From assembly GCA_037903355.1 (NCBI GenBank), contig JBAJFE010000060.1:1860001-1924000 (forward strand): a stretch of DNA of 64,000 nucleotides, written 5' to 3'. This DNA is from Trichuris trichiura. Taxonomy: Eukaryota > Nematoda > Enoplea > Trichinellida > Trichuridae. Below are positions 49,721-61,400 of this stretch, piece by piece. Every line of letters begins with the position of its first letter. Position 1 is the stretch's first letter. The notes under the pieces were generated by a model. It did no database searches. It saw only the letters and a list, made by a program, of their open reading frames with translations, and had not been told where the DNA came from. Both the position numbers and the translations under genes were made by a program.

Positions 49721-52700
49721 TTAATTGTGATCACCCACTCGGGGCTGCGACCTGGACCGCCGAACCGATGGTGTTCTTCTCCATGGACTGGATTCACCCG
49801 ATCGATGCGGCTCGTAATCACTGCCTTCGTGTAACAACAAACGCGAAGAACTAACGAAGCCACTTCGGAATTCAATTTCAAACCGCGAAGATAAAAAAAG
49901 CCGATTGACAACAATGAGGATAAAAAACTGAGCACACCTTTGTTGCGCAGACGAAACAGGACGTGACCAATTTGGCAATTTCATTCATCAAGTTTTTCGT
50001 TTCCTGAATGACGCTGCCAACCTAGAAAGCGTTAACGATTTTTTAGCATTTAAGTTAGAAAAATACTGCCAGCAAAGGCAGACTTTGTTGAATGTAGCCA
50101 ACTTGCCAACGGTGGGACTCTTTACGAGCACTTGAAGCTGCTGACAATGAGTAGGTATACGTTCAAGCGTTTGAAGCAGTTCATTCTTCTCCGCGCTGCC
50201 GGGAACCTAAATAAGGCAACACGCTGAGCCTACCTTTAAACGGCGCCATCTAACGTTCTCCCACTTCGTAACAAAATTCTCGCACAGTTCGATACATCTT
50301 ATTTGCTTCTTCGGCAAAAAATTCAGCTTGAGTAAAGAGGTCGTGCGCAGTTTTTAGCGGGCCGTTACCGCGAGTAAACAAATACATATTATAAGCCATC
50401 GACGACATGCTCTTGGCGCGCTTGACAATATCGTTTTCGGCGTATTCGTCCCACTTCTCAGCTTCGGCGTCCACTTCCGACGTGAGCAGTTTCATTTCCA
50501 AACCGAGCTTGGCAATCTTTTGTTGCTCCTGGCAAATGAAATAATTTGCAAAAATATAAAAACACCGACAAAAATGCATAAGCAAAGAAAAAACAAGCTC
50601 TACCTCCGTATCGAGTACCGACGTTTTTACGACTGGTTTGGCAGTGCTTCCGTGCTTCTAAACATGAACAAAGTACATTATCCAAAAAATACTTGCGCGC
50701 AAGGGGTAGTCGAAATAATAAAAAATTTGCATAATTGATTTTTCTTTGCTCGCTATCTTTTTATCTTAACTTTCAACTATCTAACCAGACGGATAGGTCT
50801 CCGTCCGTAGTATTAACTTCCATTCATAGTCAATAATACGTTCTTAATGGACTTGCAAAAAATCCTTTGAACAAAAAGAAGACAAAATCCTACATTGTCA
50901 CAGCGCCCTGCGCGTTCACTATTATTGCCAATGGAACTCTAAAGTTTGGATATGTTATTAATGTTTTCTTGATTTGCATAATAAAACTAAAAACCATTTG
51001 AATGGGCATAGTATCGCGAAACGTCGCCTATAAAGATTTTTCATATCGTTGTCATAACCTATATGTGAAACACTTTTCAGTGACGTCACATTTCGACTTT
51101 GATGTCTACGAACACTTCTGTGGCCTTTCAAGAAAAGCAGGTAATGCTGTTATTAATATGAATAATACAAGAAATCAAATACTGCGATAGTAGCTTAACG
51201 AGTAGCAACAACAGCCGTCTAAATTTATTCCCAGCAAAAGGCTGTCATAATTTGCCAAGCGAACAAGTGTCTGAGAAGTCAACAAGCGAAGAATGTATCT
51301 TGGCCGGCTGAACATATCCGGCGCCCACTTTACTCGTAAGAAGCGTACAGCTGACGTGATGGCACGAGCCACATTGTCAGCGGCGATTATTGAATCCCAG
51401 CAAGCATATGTTTGCCGTCAAATGGCACTTCTTAAGCATAAGCAACTTCCGGATAAAAACCATAGGTAAAAGTGCATACTTAGAAAGTGTACTTCGCGTG
51501 AGGCGTCATAACGTAGCAAGACGGTGACTTTAAAAAAACGTATTCAATTCATCTTTGCTTTTTCTGAATGAAGCTGTACTAATTTTATTCCTACTTTGCT
51601 TAGCAGTATTAGAGTTAAAAAAAAGAAGTTGAACAAACAATCAGTTATCATGAGCGTAAAAAAAACCAACATCCCACTAGTTGATTAATGCTTCTAGCAA
51701 TAAAATAGAAATTTTTTTTAATGGACGGACGACCATCTATCCATCAATGGGGAATACGAAAGGTAGGCCCAAGAGTACTAACCAAAGCTTGTGCTTCCAT
51801 TGAGACAACTTGATTCGTCAGTTTATCCTGACAGAAACGGGTTTGTCAGCTCGCCTTACGAGCTGAATTAAAGCTATTATGCTAATTTTAGAAAATTATG
51901 TAAAAATAAACACACCAAACTTAAACTTATTGTTGCAATCAATGAAAAGCTTACCCCGGGCTTTGGAAGAGACATATAGGATTGCTTCTCGGCCACCTGC
52001 CTGCCATGGCAAGCGACGTCTACCTCTTTTGCTAAACGTGCCAGTTCATTGATTGCCAATGACCATGTTTCGCAGAAGACTTGAAGATTCTCTCTGGCAA
52101 TACGACTAGACGGATGGAGACAATAAGTACGACCAGCCAAAATGACCTTGAATGGAACAGCTGAGAGTGAGAACAAAAAACATGAAGCATTACAAGAGGT
52201 GCAAGAGCTCGTACGCTACGCTCAGCATGGCCAGTGCGCACGTGAAGACCGTCCGTAAAGGAGATGTGATGCAAAAGACGGCAAACCTGCATACACAGCA
52301 AAAATACTACCGTATTGTCAACGTCATTGCGGCTCACCTCCTCCATATGAACCGCGTGGTCTCGAAATCGTTCGACAAACTGTTCAACACCGTCAACGTC
52401 TCCGGATACAGCGCACGCTTTGATCGTTGACAGAATCACTTCATCCTCGTCCGATCGAAACATATCGGTTGCCTGGTCAAGACCGACTAGTTGCAGTTGT
52501 TTCCTTAGATCTTTGCAAATCTTGGACACTCGCGATACGGCCGTGTCAATGTCTTCCATTTTCAATGGACCGCCGCCGTCCGCCTACGCACCATTCGTAA
52601 AAAAGAATAGCCTTACTCAGGCTTGTTTACCAATTCTGGTTGAAGCAAGTTGGACAACAGATTACGCGTCTCGCTGAGAAAGTCCAAAATTTGCTCTCGA

Positions 52701-55700
52701 TGATGATGATGCGTGTACGCTGAATCTGTGAAGTCTTGCGTCATCTCGCACAAGGCGTTAAGCGCTCCGAAGATACGCTCCTGAACACCCAAACCTACGT
52801 TACCCGTCAAGCGAACCATTTCCAACGTATCCTAGAAAAAAAATTGGGAGCTAAGAAGAAGAGATGGCGCATACAGAGACAAACAATGTGAACTTACCAA
52901 AAACTGAGCCGTCGCAATATCAGCCGTTAGTTGTAGACCAATGTCGAATGGTTCTTCGTCTGGTTTAATGGTGACGGCAAATCGAGAAGGATCGTAAGGA
53001 TATACGCCTTCGCATACGCAAAGGGCTATCAGCTGTAGCGCCGAACGGATTTGTCGAAAAACCTGAGTCTTAATTTGACGAGCAGCTTCGCAATCGGGGT
53101 GTCTTAACGCAGTCTGCCAAAACAATACAATATCTCAATAGACAATTGTCCTTTCCTCCCTTACTTCTATTTGCATACTCACCTTCGACGAAGTCAACAA
53201 AAGCATCGTATGCCTTTCCAAAATTGAACGCCCAACTTGCATCTGCGCTCTCCGTTTTTCGCTCTTCAAGTCCTGAGATTCAAGAAAAAAATACATCACT
53301 CATCGTGCATACGAACAAGCGGCTAGTAAGCACCTGTTGTCGATCACCGGTTTTGTGAGCCAAGTCGACCATTTCGCCTCCAAATTGGGTGAACAATTTG
53401 ACAAACTCGGAAAAGCTTGTGGGACATTCCAGCTTGGACAGCGTAAAGGCAACCTGCAAAATTCCTGTAGTTGTTGCTGGATGTAGGTGGCGCAGTTGTC
53501 GACGACGAGAAAGCCGGACAAATTTGAATGGTAAAACGCGCACCTTGTCTTCGGCGCAGATAATCTGCTTGACGAGAACTCGGTCGGCCAAAAGTAAAAC
53601 CCGTGTAACACTGGTCAACAGTTGACGAGTCGCTCGAACAAGATAGTTGCGATCAACAATGGAACCATTCGACGAATCGCCAACGCTTTTCGAAGATAAC
53701 GACGCAATTGCATTGCCTACAATATGCAGATTTCCATTTCGATCCTTCCTTTCACGCCCAAGATTAAAGGCTCGCGTTGGAAGCCGACGCGCGCTGTTAA
53801 ATATCGAACCTTCTAATCCAAAAAAGGATAAAAGCGCGAAGTCAACTGAATAGCTTGGATAGTTCGGCTTTTATCCTTTTTTGGATTAAAAGGTTCAATA
53901 TTTAACGCAGTTTCGGCCGTGTATCTCCGTAACAGTTGAGATAAGCCCTCACCGGCAGCTTTTATGACGTCATCGCATTTAAAACTCTTTTGAGTGAATA
54001 GAGGTAACCAAAAGACCGTCAGATTTTAGGCTAGTTCAACTGGTCGAAGTTACGGTATGGAAAGTAAGTTTATTTTAAAAATTTCGACCCTTTCTCTCCA
54101 TCGATACCGACCTATCTATTCACGTTCAGCTAGGCGCACTTAAACTGGTAATTAAAAAATCAATTCCACCGCAAATGCTCTGCGGTTTTAAGCGTTCACA
54201 TTTTTAGGCACAATTCAGGGAAAACTTTTCTACGACCCGCCGCGTTCAATTCGAAGCTGCTATCGTTTGTATGTCTCACATTGTCGCCTTTTTGCCTATC
54301 GAAATAGCGGCAGCAGGTAAGTGTTATCACTTCGACTGATAAGATCAACAGCTGAGCATCATTTTTAAATTCAAAATGTATAGAGTAACCACTAAACCTA
54401 TCGATTTAAAAAAACTTTAAAAGTTTGTACAAATACTCGAATACAGGCAGGGGCATTCTTAAGAGCAAGCGCAAATGTTTTTTCGTAACAATGTTAATGA
54501 GCAAACTGCCTTCAAAAATATAGTATGTATTGCAACGGGAAAGTTTGATGTTAAAGATGATTTTTAATGCAGCACGAAACCGAAATAAGAAGTAACAAAG
54601 CATTCGGAGCTCTTCTTGTCCTGCTAAAATATCGTACGCGAAAAAGGAACGCCTTTTATAATCTGAAACGTTTAATGGAACAATGAAGTAGTATCCTACC
54701 GGCGCAACGAGCTTCCTGGCAGGCATCGTACATTTCCGGTTGTATCTCGACATGTTCATCGCCAATGCACTCCCCAACGGCGACAAAACGTTCAACAGCG
54801 GCTTGAACGGCAAATCCAACCTAAAATTAAGAACACATATTTGGAAGACGCTTTTCAATCCAGCTTGCGTATTTTACACATTGGAAAACTGGAAAATGAG
54901 CATTTCGTTTAAGCATGCCTTATTGGGTATTGTTCAAGCGAACGAATCGAATTTTAAACGCCGGAAACGTTTTCTATTTTTGAAGGTTAAAAAATTGATA
55001 AGCGTAATTATCATTGGACAGCCGGCGGAAACCGGTGGATGAATTAACCGCTTATTGATCGTTTGCTTGACATCATTGAGTACGACAAGCACTTAAGCAC
55101 TACTACGAACTGGACAATCTATTTGTTTCAAACGCGCACCAGCATTATTTCAATTTTTGGCTCTCTAATAAGCGATGAACGTTCAAAAAGGGCACTTCGG
55201 CATTTTGTGAATTCTGCAAGGCGATTGTCTCCAAAACTTGTGGCGGCAAACCGGAAATCTCTGTTGACTATTCGCTTACCGGAAGACCTGAAGGAATGTC
55301 CCTTGGAAAAGTAATTGAATTGGCCATGCTGAAGTGCATTAATCAAAATTTTGAACTTGTACGAACGGAGCGACAAGCAAAAATGGGACATACGCTACGA
55401 CGACAACACTTATTATCTTTAATAAATATTCAATTCACCTAGGCGACATTGGAACTCATTTTACGTGGCACCCAGGCAAGTAATAAGCATGGAAACGAGG
55501 AGGATTTCAAAATGGAAACCATTTGAGTCCCCGCTAATGAATGGGTTGAAAAAGTGGACGCTGGAAAAATGATCCCATGAGTTCCTACTGTAAAACCGCG
55601 AAGGTATCCTTATATATCTGAAACTACCTACGTTGCTGTACACTTAAGCATGAGTCAGCGGTACGCAGCTTTTTTCATTAAGCAATCAAAGCGCCGTTAC

Positions 55701-55965
55701 ATCAGCATCGAGTGGTGAGGAAACGAAACGACGGCAACTTACCTTTACTATAGCTTTGAGCGCCTTTTCGGACCTAATTTTGCCGCAGTACTTTTCCCTT
55801 TGGTTTACCAACGTTGTAATCTGAATGGCAAGATGTTGAAGAAGCAATAGATATACGACAAGAGCAAGTAAGCACCTGGGATACAAGAGGTACAAGGGTT
55901 CGTTCAACCGTCTTGGTCTTTATTTCTAACCTACGGGGATCCAGCTTTGAACCAACCGCCGCCAT
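49721..55965 (-). CDS. CTNNAL1: Alpha-catulin (vinculin/alpha-catenin family)
   Basis: A cytoskeletal scaffold related to vinculin and alpha-catenin. Exons, 5' to 3': 55965-55876, 55820-55743, 54820-54700, 53716-53544, 53453-53334, 53272-53183, 53113-52898, 52831-52631, 52583-52338, 52286-52194, 52146-51955, 50528-50265, 50206-50084, 50021-49938. All joins have GT..AG and keep frame, giving 697 codons. Catulin-typical blocks: TKTVERTLVPLVSQ near the start, SVTRVLLLADRVLVKQ, MTQDFTDSAYTHHHHREQIL, SSMAYNMYLFTRGNGPLKT, and VIQETKNLMN..SCFVCATK near the end. These fit catulin better than vinculin or alpha-catenin. The last exon is uncertain: an Arg/Ser-rich tail ending in RSRSQPRVGDHN and a TAA at 49721 lies in the right place, but I see no clean AG acceptor. 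A linker exon between 51955 and 50528 may also be missing. Confidence 0.92.
53796..53906. repeat. 40-bp inverted repeat in alpha-catulin intron 3
   Basis: Arms 53796-53835 and 53867-53906 are complementary at 38 of 40 positions, around a 31-base loop. Inside the arms is TCCAAAAAAGGATAAAAGC and its complement. It lies 80 bp before exon 4. It could be a short palindromic transposon, a microRNA-like precursor, or a recombination scar. Confidence 0.9.
54830..55438 (+). pseudogene. Degenerate coding remnant inside alpha-catulin intron 2
   Basis: Antisense to the host gene. Protein-like segments sit in different frames in consistent order: a helical stretch with ILHIGKLENEHFV, then HALLGIVQANESNFKRRK, then DRLLDIIEYDKHL running to SLISDERSK. 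After a one-base shift in the run AAAAAGGG there is an 80-codon open frame with CEFCKAIVSKTCGGK, SLTGRPEGMSLGKVIELAM and FELVRTERQAKMG, ending in a stop near 55438. The frame switches suggest a decayed gene or retrocopy; the last segment looks the best kept and has a paired-cysteine motif. Family not recognised. Confidence 0.4.
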
Positions 55966-57252
55966 GGTCCACGCCGCGCCCCGCGCAAACCAAAGTGAAC
56001 TAAATGATAAAGGAATGGATGGACACGGCCCACTTGCCTGTCAATTCGACTAGAGCAATAACAATGCATACTGTGAAATGGCAATGGGATAAGCAGGAAC
56101 TAATTCATCGCTGCTTTCATAAAAGACCTCTTTTTTTCAAAGCATTTCACTAAAGCTTGTCTGTTAGCGACCAAGTATGATTTTCCCTAAATACTAAGTG
56201 AAACGTTACCGCGAAACTTTGTAGGTAAAAGCTTTTGGGTGGACAAACATCAGAAAGGTAATTATTCCTTAAAATACATCGTGCGCAATACTGTTCGAAA
56301 AGAATATTGTTAAGTCGACCTGAGCGTAGCACAGCTGAAAGGAGCAGCAAATAAAAAATCAACAAATTTTTAAGTTGACTTGATGACGATCATACGCGCT
56401 TTATCTTGCAGCACCGCTTCTACAAAAGTTTACATTTTTAACACGTCATATTTGCGATATCAAAAAACGCAGCTGAGCAGTAATTCGCTGACATTGACCA
56501 AATCGGATAATCAGGTTCACCTTTCAAATAAACGCAAATATCTGAAATTTTGCTTCAAACAGAACCTGCACTAACGTCAAGTAGAATGAAACTTATAAAT
56601 TATACAGTAAGAAAACAAAAAAAGATACTTTCAGGGCAGCTTAACAGAGTCTTTTCTGTCTGATGCGGGGAGGTACTGTAGGCGGAGCCAAAAAAATCAA
56701 ATCCCGTCGATTTCAGCAACGGTAGGCAGCCTACGCTTAAGCTTGCGGTCTTTAGGCTTAAGCTTAGGCTGTCTGTAGCTACGTGGACTAACAGAACTTG
56801 ATTTTAGCTCTATTTACAGTACTCCCAGAACGTCTAATAGAAGACAGACGAATTTAATGGTTGCCAATAGAACTCCATTAAGAATACTCATAGCGAGCTT
56901 TATGCGCATGTTAGCAATTTTTGCAGGTTCTCCTTATAAGTAGCCTTGTTTTAATTTGTACCTGCTTATCTTTTATAAAGAAAAAATTTGTTTTTTTCCA
57001 TAACATACGCTTAACGTTTGAAAAGTGCCTAATCAATGAGTTTAATATTTGTTTAATGCTTACGCGCAACGCTTAGGCACGAGTGCGCTTTTTTTGCGAG
57101 CATTAACGAATAAACAAATTAAATTTTAAAAATTCCTAAACTGCGCAAAGAGATGCTAAGCTGTTGCAGCAACCGGACGAACCGTGTTTGTAGAATTTTA
57201 CTTTGAGTCTTTACGTCAAAAACGAGAGATGAACGTTCAATCACGCGTGCGG
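55966..57252. other. Intergenic region between two minus-strand genes
   Basis: No supported gene. It should include the alpha-catulin promoter and the 3' end of the NDUFB3-like transcript. Confidence 0.5.
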
Positions 57253-57634
57253 TTAATCGTCTTCCGCTTCCGACGTGATAGCCTTTCTCTTTTTATTGTA
57301 GTAGAGCTCGGTGATGGTAATTCCAATCAGTGCGTATCCCGCGCCAACCCAGAAACCGCTGAAAAGCAACTCTTTAACTTTTTGCCACATAGTCAATATA
57401 CGCTTGTCCGCGGCGTGGACGTAATTTCTGTAAAAACGAAGAACGAACATTAAAACGCCGGAATGAATTTTTTCGGCCAAAACAGCACCTTGCCCAGGGA
57501 TCCTTTAAACCGAATCGACTCAGGCGACGGAGATACCGTTGATAATCCTCGTTGCCACGGTCGTGCGTGTACTCTTTGTAGCTAGGCACTTCAAACGGCT
57601 CGTGCACGTGATGACCGGAATCGTTACCACTCAT
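57253..57634 (-). CDS. NDUFB3: NADH dehydrogenase 1 beta subcomplex subunit 3 (B12)-like
   Basis: A small accessory subunit of mitochondrial complex I in the inner-membrane arm. Exon 1 is 57634-57489 and exon 2 is 57427-57253. The 61-bp intron (AAG|GTGCTG ... TTTTTACAG) keeps the frame. The product is 106 residues against about 98 in vertebrates. Family signs: a histidine-containing N-terminus (GHHVHEPFEVPSYKEY), the RFGLKDPWARN block matching the conserved GL(R/K)DPW(G/A)RN, and one membrane helix (LLFSGFWVGAGYALIGITI) followed by a charged tail. It starts about 0.8 kb from, and opposite to, the first Twinkle exon I could place. Confidence 0.85.
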
Positions 57635-58447
57635 TGCAATGGTAAGTAAGAAGTTTCAACGGGAAAAAACTTACGCAACAAACACCGCTAAACAACAAAA
57701 CTTTATTACAGTAAATAAGTATAATCAAGTTGTAATACAGTAATCTAGATTTATGCCGCGTAGTCATTGTTGCTTGCGTAAATGTTTCCCGCATTTCTCA
57801 TCGTTTGAAAGCCGTATGTCAAGATTAAGCACATTAATTCTTGGCGAAGACTCCATCTTCTTAGAGTATGAAGCTGTACAAAATAGGGTGAGTTCGTACA
57901 TGCTGTGTTGAATTAAAAGGGATTTTCCGTTTAACAGTTTGCTTTCGCTCGAAGTGCACGAGTTGGGAGCGAGTTTTTCCGGTTTAAAATTTTTGAATTT
58001 AACCATGGCTCTTTTTTCTCTATGCTTTTGAGACAGTAATACCAGATTACGACTTTTCATCTTTTAGTTTCAAGTTGGAGAAGTGTCAGGCTAAGCTTTT
58101 TGTTTCTAGAAGTCTGTTGCACACTTTTCTACTTCGTTCCGCTCGTTCTGGTAGCCATAGGACTTTACAAGGCGGTCGCAGCTCGAGGTCGGCTGTTGGC
58201 AATTTCGCCTTGCGAGTTTATGCTCATTGCCCCTTTGTTTTTATCTCCGGACGAAGGTAGTTGACATATAGCTCATTCCTTCAATTTCAACTTCGAATTT
58301 GTTAGCTATTCACTTTTTCGTCGACTCGATACTTCATTGTACGAAGCGCGGTGCTTCTCGACAATTTCCGAAGATGCGGACCACCAAGCAGCGCAGTTTG
58401 AAATATTCCATTGTTGCGAGCAGTCCCATTTAAGATTATTATTACAG
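57635..58447. other. Region between NDUFB3-like gene and Twinkle
   Basis: Probably contains promoters for the two divergent genes. A minus-strand frame of 98 codons (58060-57764, MKSRNLVLL...) is open but unrecognised. A second minus-strand frame over its 3' half ends in MRNAGNIYASNNDYAA. Neither is supported by splice context. Confidence 0.35.
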
Positions 58448-61400
58448 GAATTGTTCTGCCTTGCCTTTACCAAGCGTAGATGAATATTGGCCTTCCTGCC
58501 TGCCCATGACGCGCTTGTCCATCGACGAGTGGCAAAAATTGACTTCAGATTTTAGCTGTCGCGTAAGTACACGTTTTTCTATATTTTTCTTATTAAAAAT
58601 TACGCTTGCAAAGATTTTACCTACCGTGCAATTGAGTAAGCAAGCTCGTTAGGGTACGATAAACGAACCGCCGTTAAGCGTCTACTGATACGGTAGTTAT
58701 TTACCTGAAAATCAGAAAAACATATAATTTTTTTGAAAATTTCCGTTTTCCTTATTCTTCTATTCGGATTGTAATATTGCTAATCTTAATTTTAAATATT
58801 TACTTCGACACTTCTTCCGCTGTACTGTAACTTGGCGCGGTAAGGCTTGTGGCATCTTTTGCGTTATAAATATTCAAATCATATTTTCCTTACTGCCTAT
58901 TATTGTTATGCGTACGATCTTTTTTATTGTCGTAGCGCGTATTGCATTTATTTCAATTTAGGCTTTTTCAAGGCTTAAAGGTCTTTTGTAGGCTTTTTAG
59001 CGAAGTATTGATCTTTGTTACTGCTTTTAGCTTATCAACAAGAGGACATTTGAAAAATTCCACGTTAGACTGTCTCCTTCAAGTGACGGTCTCATTTTTC
59101 CTTTGTTCTCTCATACAGGCCAATATATTGCTCAAAGTCCCGTATTGTTACGGATGGTGCGCTTTGACGATATGGAAAACGGCTCAAGTCCTTGCACCAC
59201 GTCGGCAGGGTTGAAAAAATAATTTTTTTCTTGAAATTGCATGAGTCACTGTTGCTTTTTCGAATTGTAAGGAATGGACTGTTCGGCTATAATACGGTTT
59301 CGTCGAAGAACGATGTAGTGGTGCTCGTAATGACCGAATGGGACGCCATGTTTGTCCATCAGCAAAGTGGCCTACCGGTGGTCGCATTTTCCGGCGATGC
59401 GGTCACTTTTAAACCTGAAGTACGCCCCCTTGTCGGAATGCTTCAAATAGCCGTTGTTGTTCATGTTTTAAACGTTCTTTGAAGGTGCTTGGTTTGATCG
59501 CCGGTTTTCGAAAGGTCATCTTCTGGTTTCCGACCAACGAAATTGACAAAGTGAAACAATTTATGGCTATTTTGGGCCCCGAACGCTCGTACTACATAAG
59601 GTCGTCAAAAGTGAACTTTGTTTACTACGATGAAAGGCGTAATATTTTTTTTCTCTCGGGCTTTAGTCCTTCCTTGCTTAAAGGGCTGACCATCAAGGAA
59701 TATTACTTAAAGCCTCCAAGAAAAAGCCTCACCGTGCTTCAGTGTTTGTCCAAGTGCCTACGCATGTTTCATCCGTACATTTCATCCGTGAACGAATTAC
59801 GCAAGTCCGTATTCGACTACGTCTACCATCAAGGTCTTTGTCAAGGATTTGCTCAGGTACCATTAGATCATTGCCTTCATGAACCTATTTCAAGTTTGAT
59901 AATTTTCAGTGGAACCGGCTTGGCGTTTTAAATTCATACCTTGGCGGCCTGCGTCCCGGTGAGCTGACAGTATTCTCCGGTCCTACCGGAAGTGGCAAAA
60001 CCACTTTCATCAGCTTGTATTCTCTTGACCTTTGCGAGCAGTTAGATAAGCAGGTATCAATTCTTTATTTATGCTACGCTCTTACGTAGGCTAAGATTTG
60101 TAAATTCAAAATCAATACCTTCTCTAAATGTGAATCGGTTTTGAAGGACATAAAATCCTGCCCACTCGCTTTAAATAAGCGAATATCCGCCTTTAGTAAC
60201 AGCGTACGATTGAATTGTTGCTTATTCAAACGAAAAACATTTATGCAAAATAGGCAGAGCTGTGCGCCGCTTGAATTTTTAAAAAATCTACATAAAGCTC
60301 TAATGCAGACGCTTTTTGACTTATCTTTTCAATGTCCGATAAGGTTTTGCGAGGCTGAGTTAGCGTTCAAGTTGCCGCGTTTTCAAACGAACATCTTTTA
60401 TGCAAAATAGGCTGAGTAGTGCCCGGTTTGAATTTTTAAAAACTTTACATAAAGTTCCAATGTAGGCACTTTTTGACTTATCTTTTCAATGTCCAATAAG
60501 GCGCCGCGGGATCAAGTTGGCGTTCACGTTACCGCGTCTCCAAGCGGAAAACCTTTATGCAAAGTAGCCTGAGTGGTGCACCGCTTGAATTTTTAAAAAA
60601 TTTACGAAAAGTTCCAATGTAGACACTTTTTGACTTATTAATTCAATATCCGATAAGGCGTCGCGAGGCTAAGTTGGCGTTCACGTTGCCGCCTTTTCAA
60701 ACGAAAAACCTTTATGCAAAATAGGCTGAGCGGTGTGCCGTTTGAATTTTTAAACAATTTACATAAAATTCCAATTTAGTCGTTTTTCGACTTATCTTGT
60801 CAATGTCCGATAAGGCAGTGCGAGGCCAAGTTGCCCTGTTTTCGAAGGAAAAACCTTTTTGCAAAATAGGCTGACTGGTGTACCATTTGAATTTTTAAAA
60901 AATTTACATAAAGTTCCAATGCAGAGACTTTTTGACTTATCTTTTCATTGTCCCATAAGGCGTCGCGAGGCCAAGTTGGCATACTCAAATGTAGACGTTT
61001 TTGACTTATCGCTTCAATGTCTGATAAGGCGTTGGGAGGCCAAGTTGGCGTTCAAATTTCCGCGTCTTAAAAGCAAAAACCTTTATGCAAAATAGGCCGA
61101 GTAGTGCCCCGTTTGAATTTTAAAAGAATTTACATAAAGTTCCAACGTAGACACTTTTTGACTTATTTTTTTGATGTCGGATAAGGCGTCGCGAGGCTGA
61201 GTTGGCGTTTAAGTTGCCCTGTTTTCGAAGGAAAACCCTTTATGCAAAATAGGCTGAGTGGTTCGCCATTTGAATTTTAAAAGAATTTACATAAAGTTCC
61301 AACGTAGACACTTTTTGACTTATTTTTTCAATGTCTGATAAGGCTTTGCGAAGTCGAGTTGGCGTTTAGGTTGCCCTGTTTTCGAAGGAAAAACGTTTAT

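Noticed and set aside
49721..55965. Call of vinculin or alpha-catenin instead of alpha-catulin
   Set aside because: Blocks such as DFTDSAYT..HREQIL, SSMAYNMYLFTRGNGPLKT and IQETKNLMN..CFVCATK fit catulin best, and the proline-rich hinge of vinculin is absent.
56735..56775. Repeated TTAGGCTTAAGC-like words
   Set aside because: A short local palindromic repeat with no array; likely chance.
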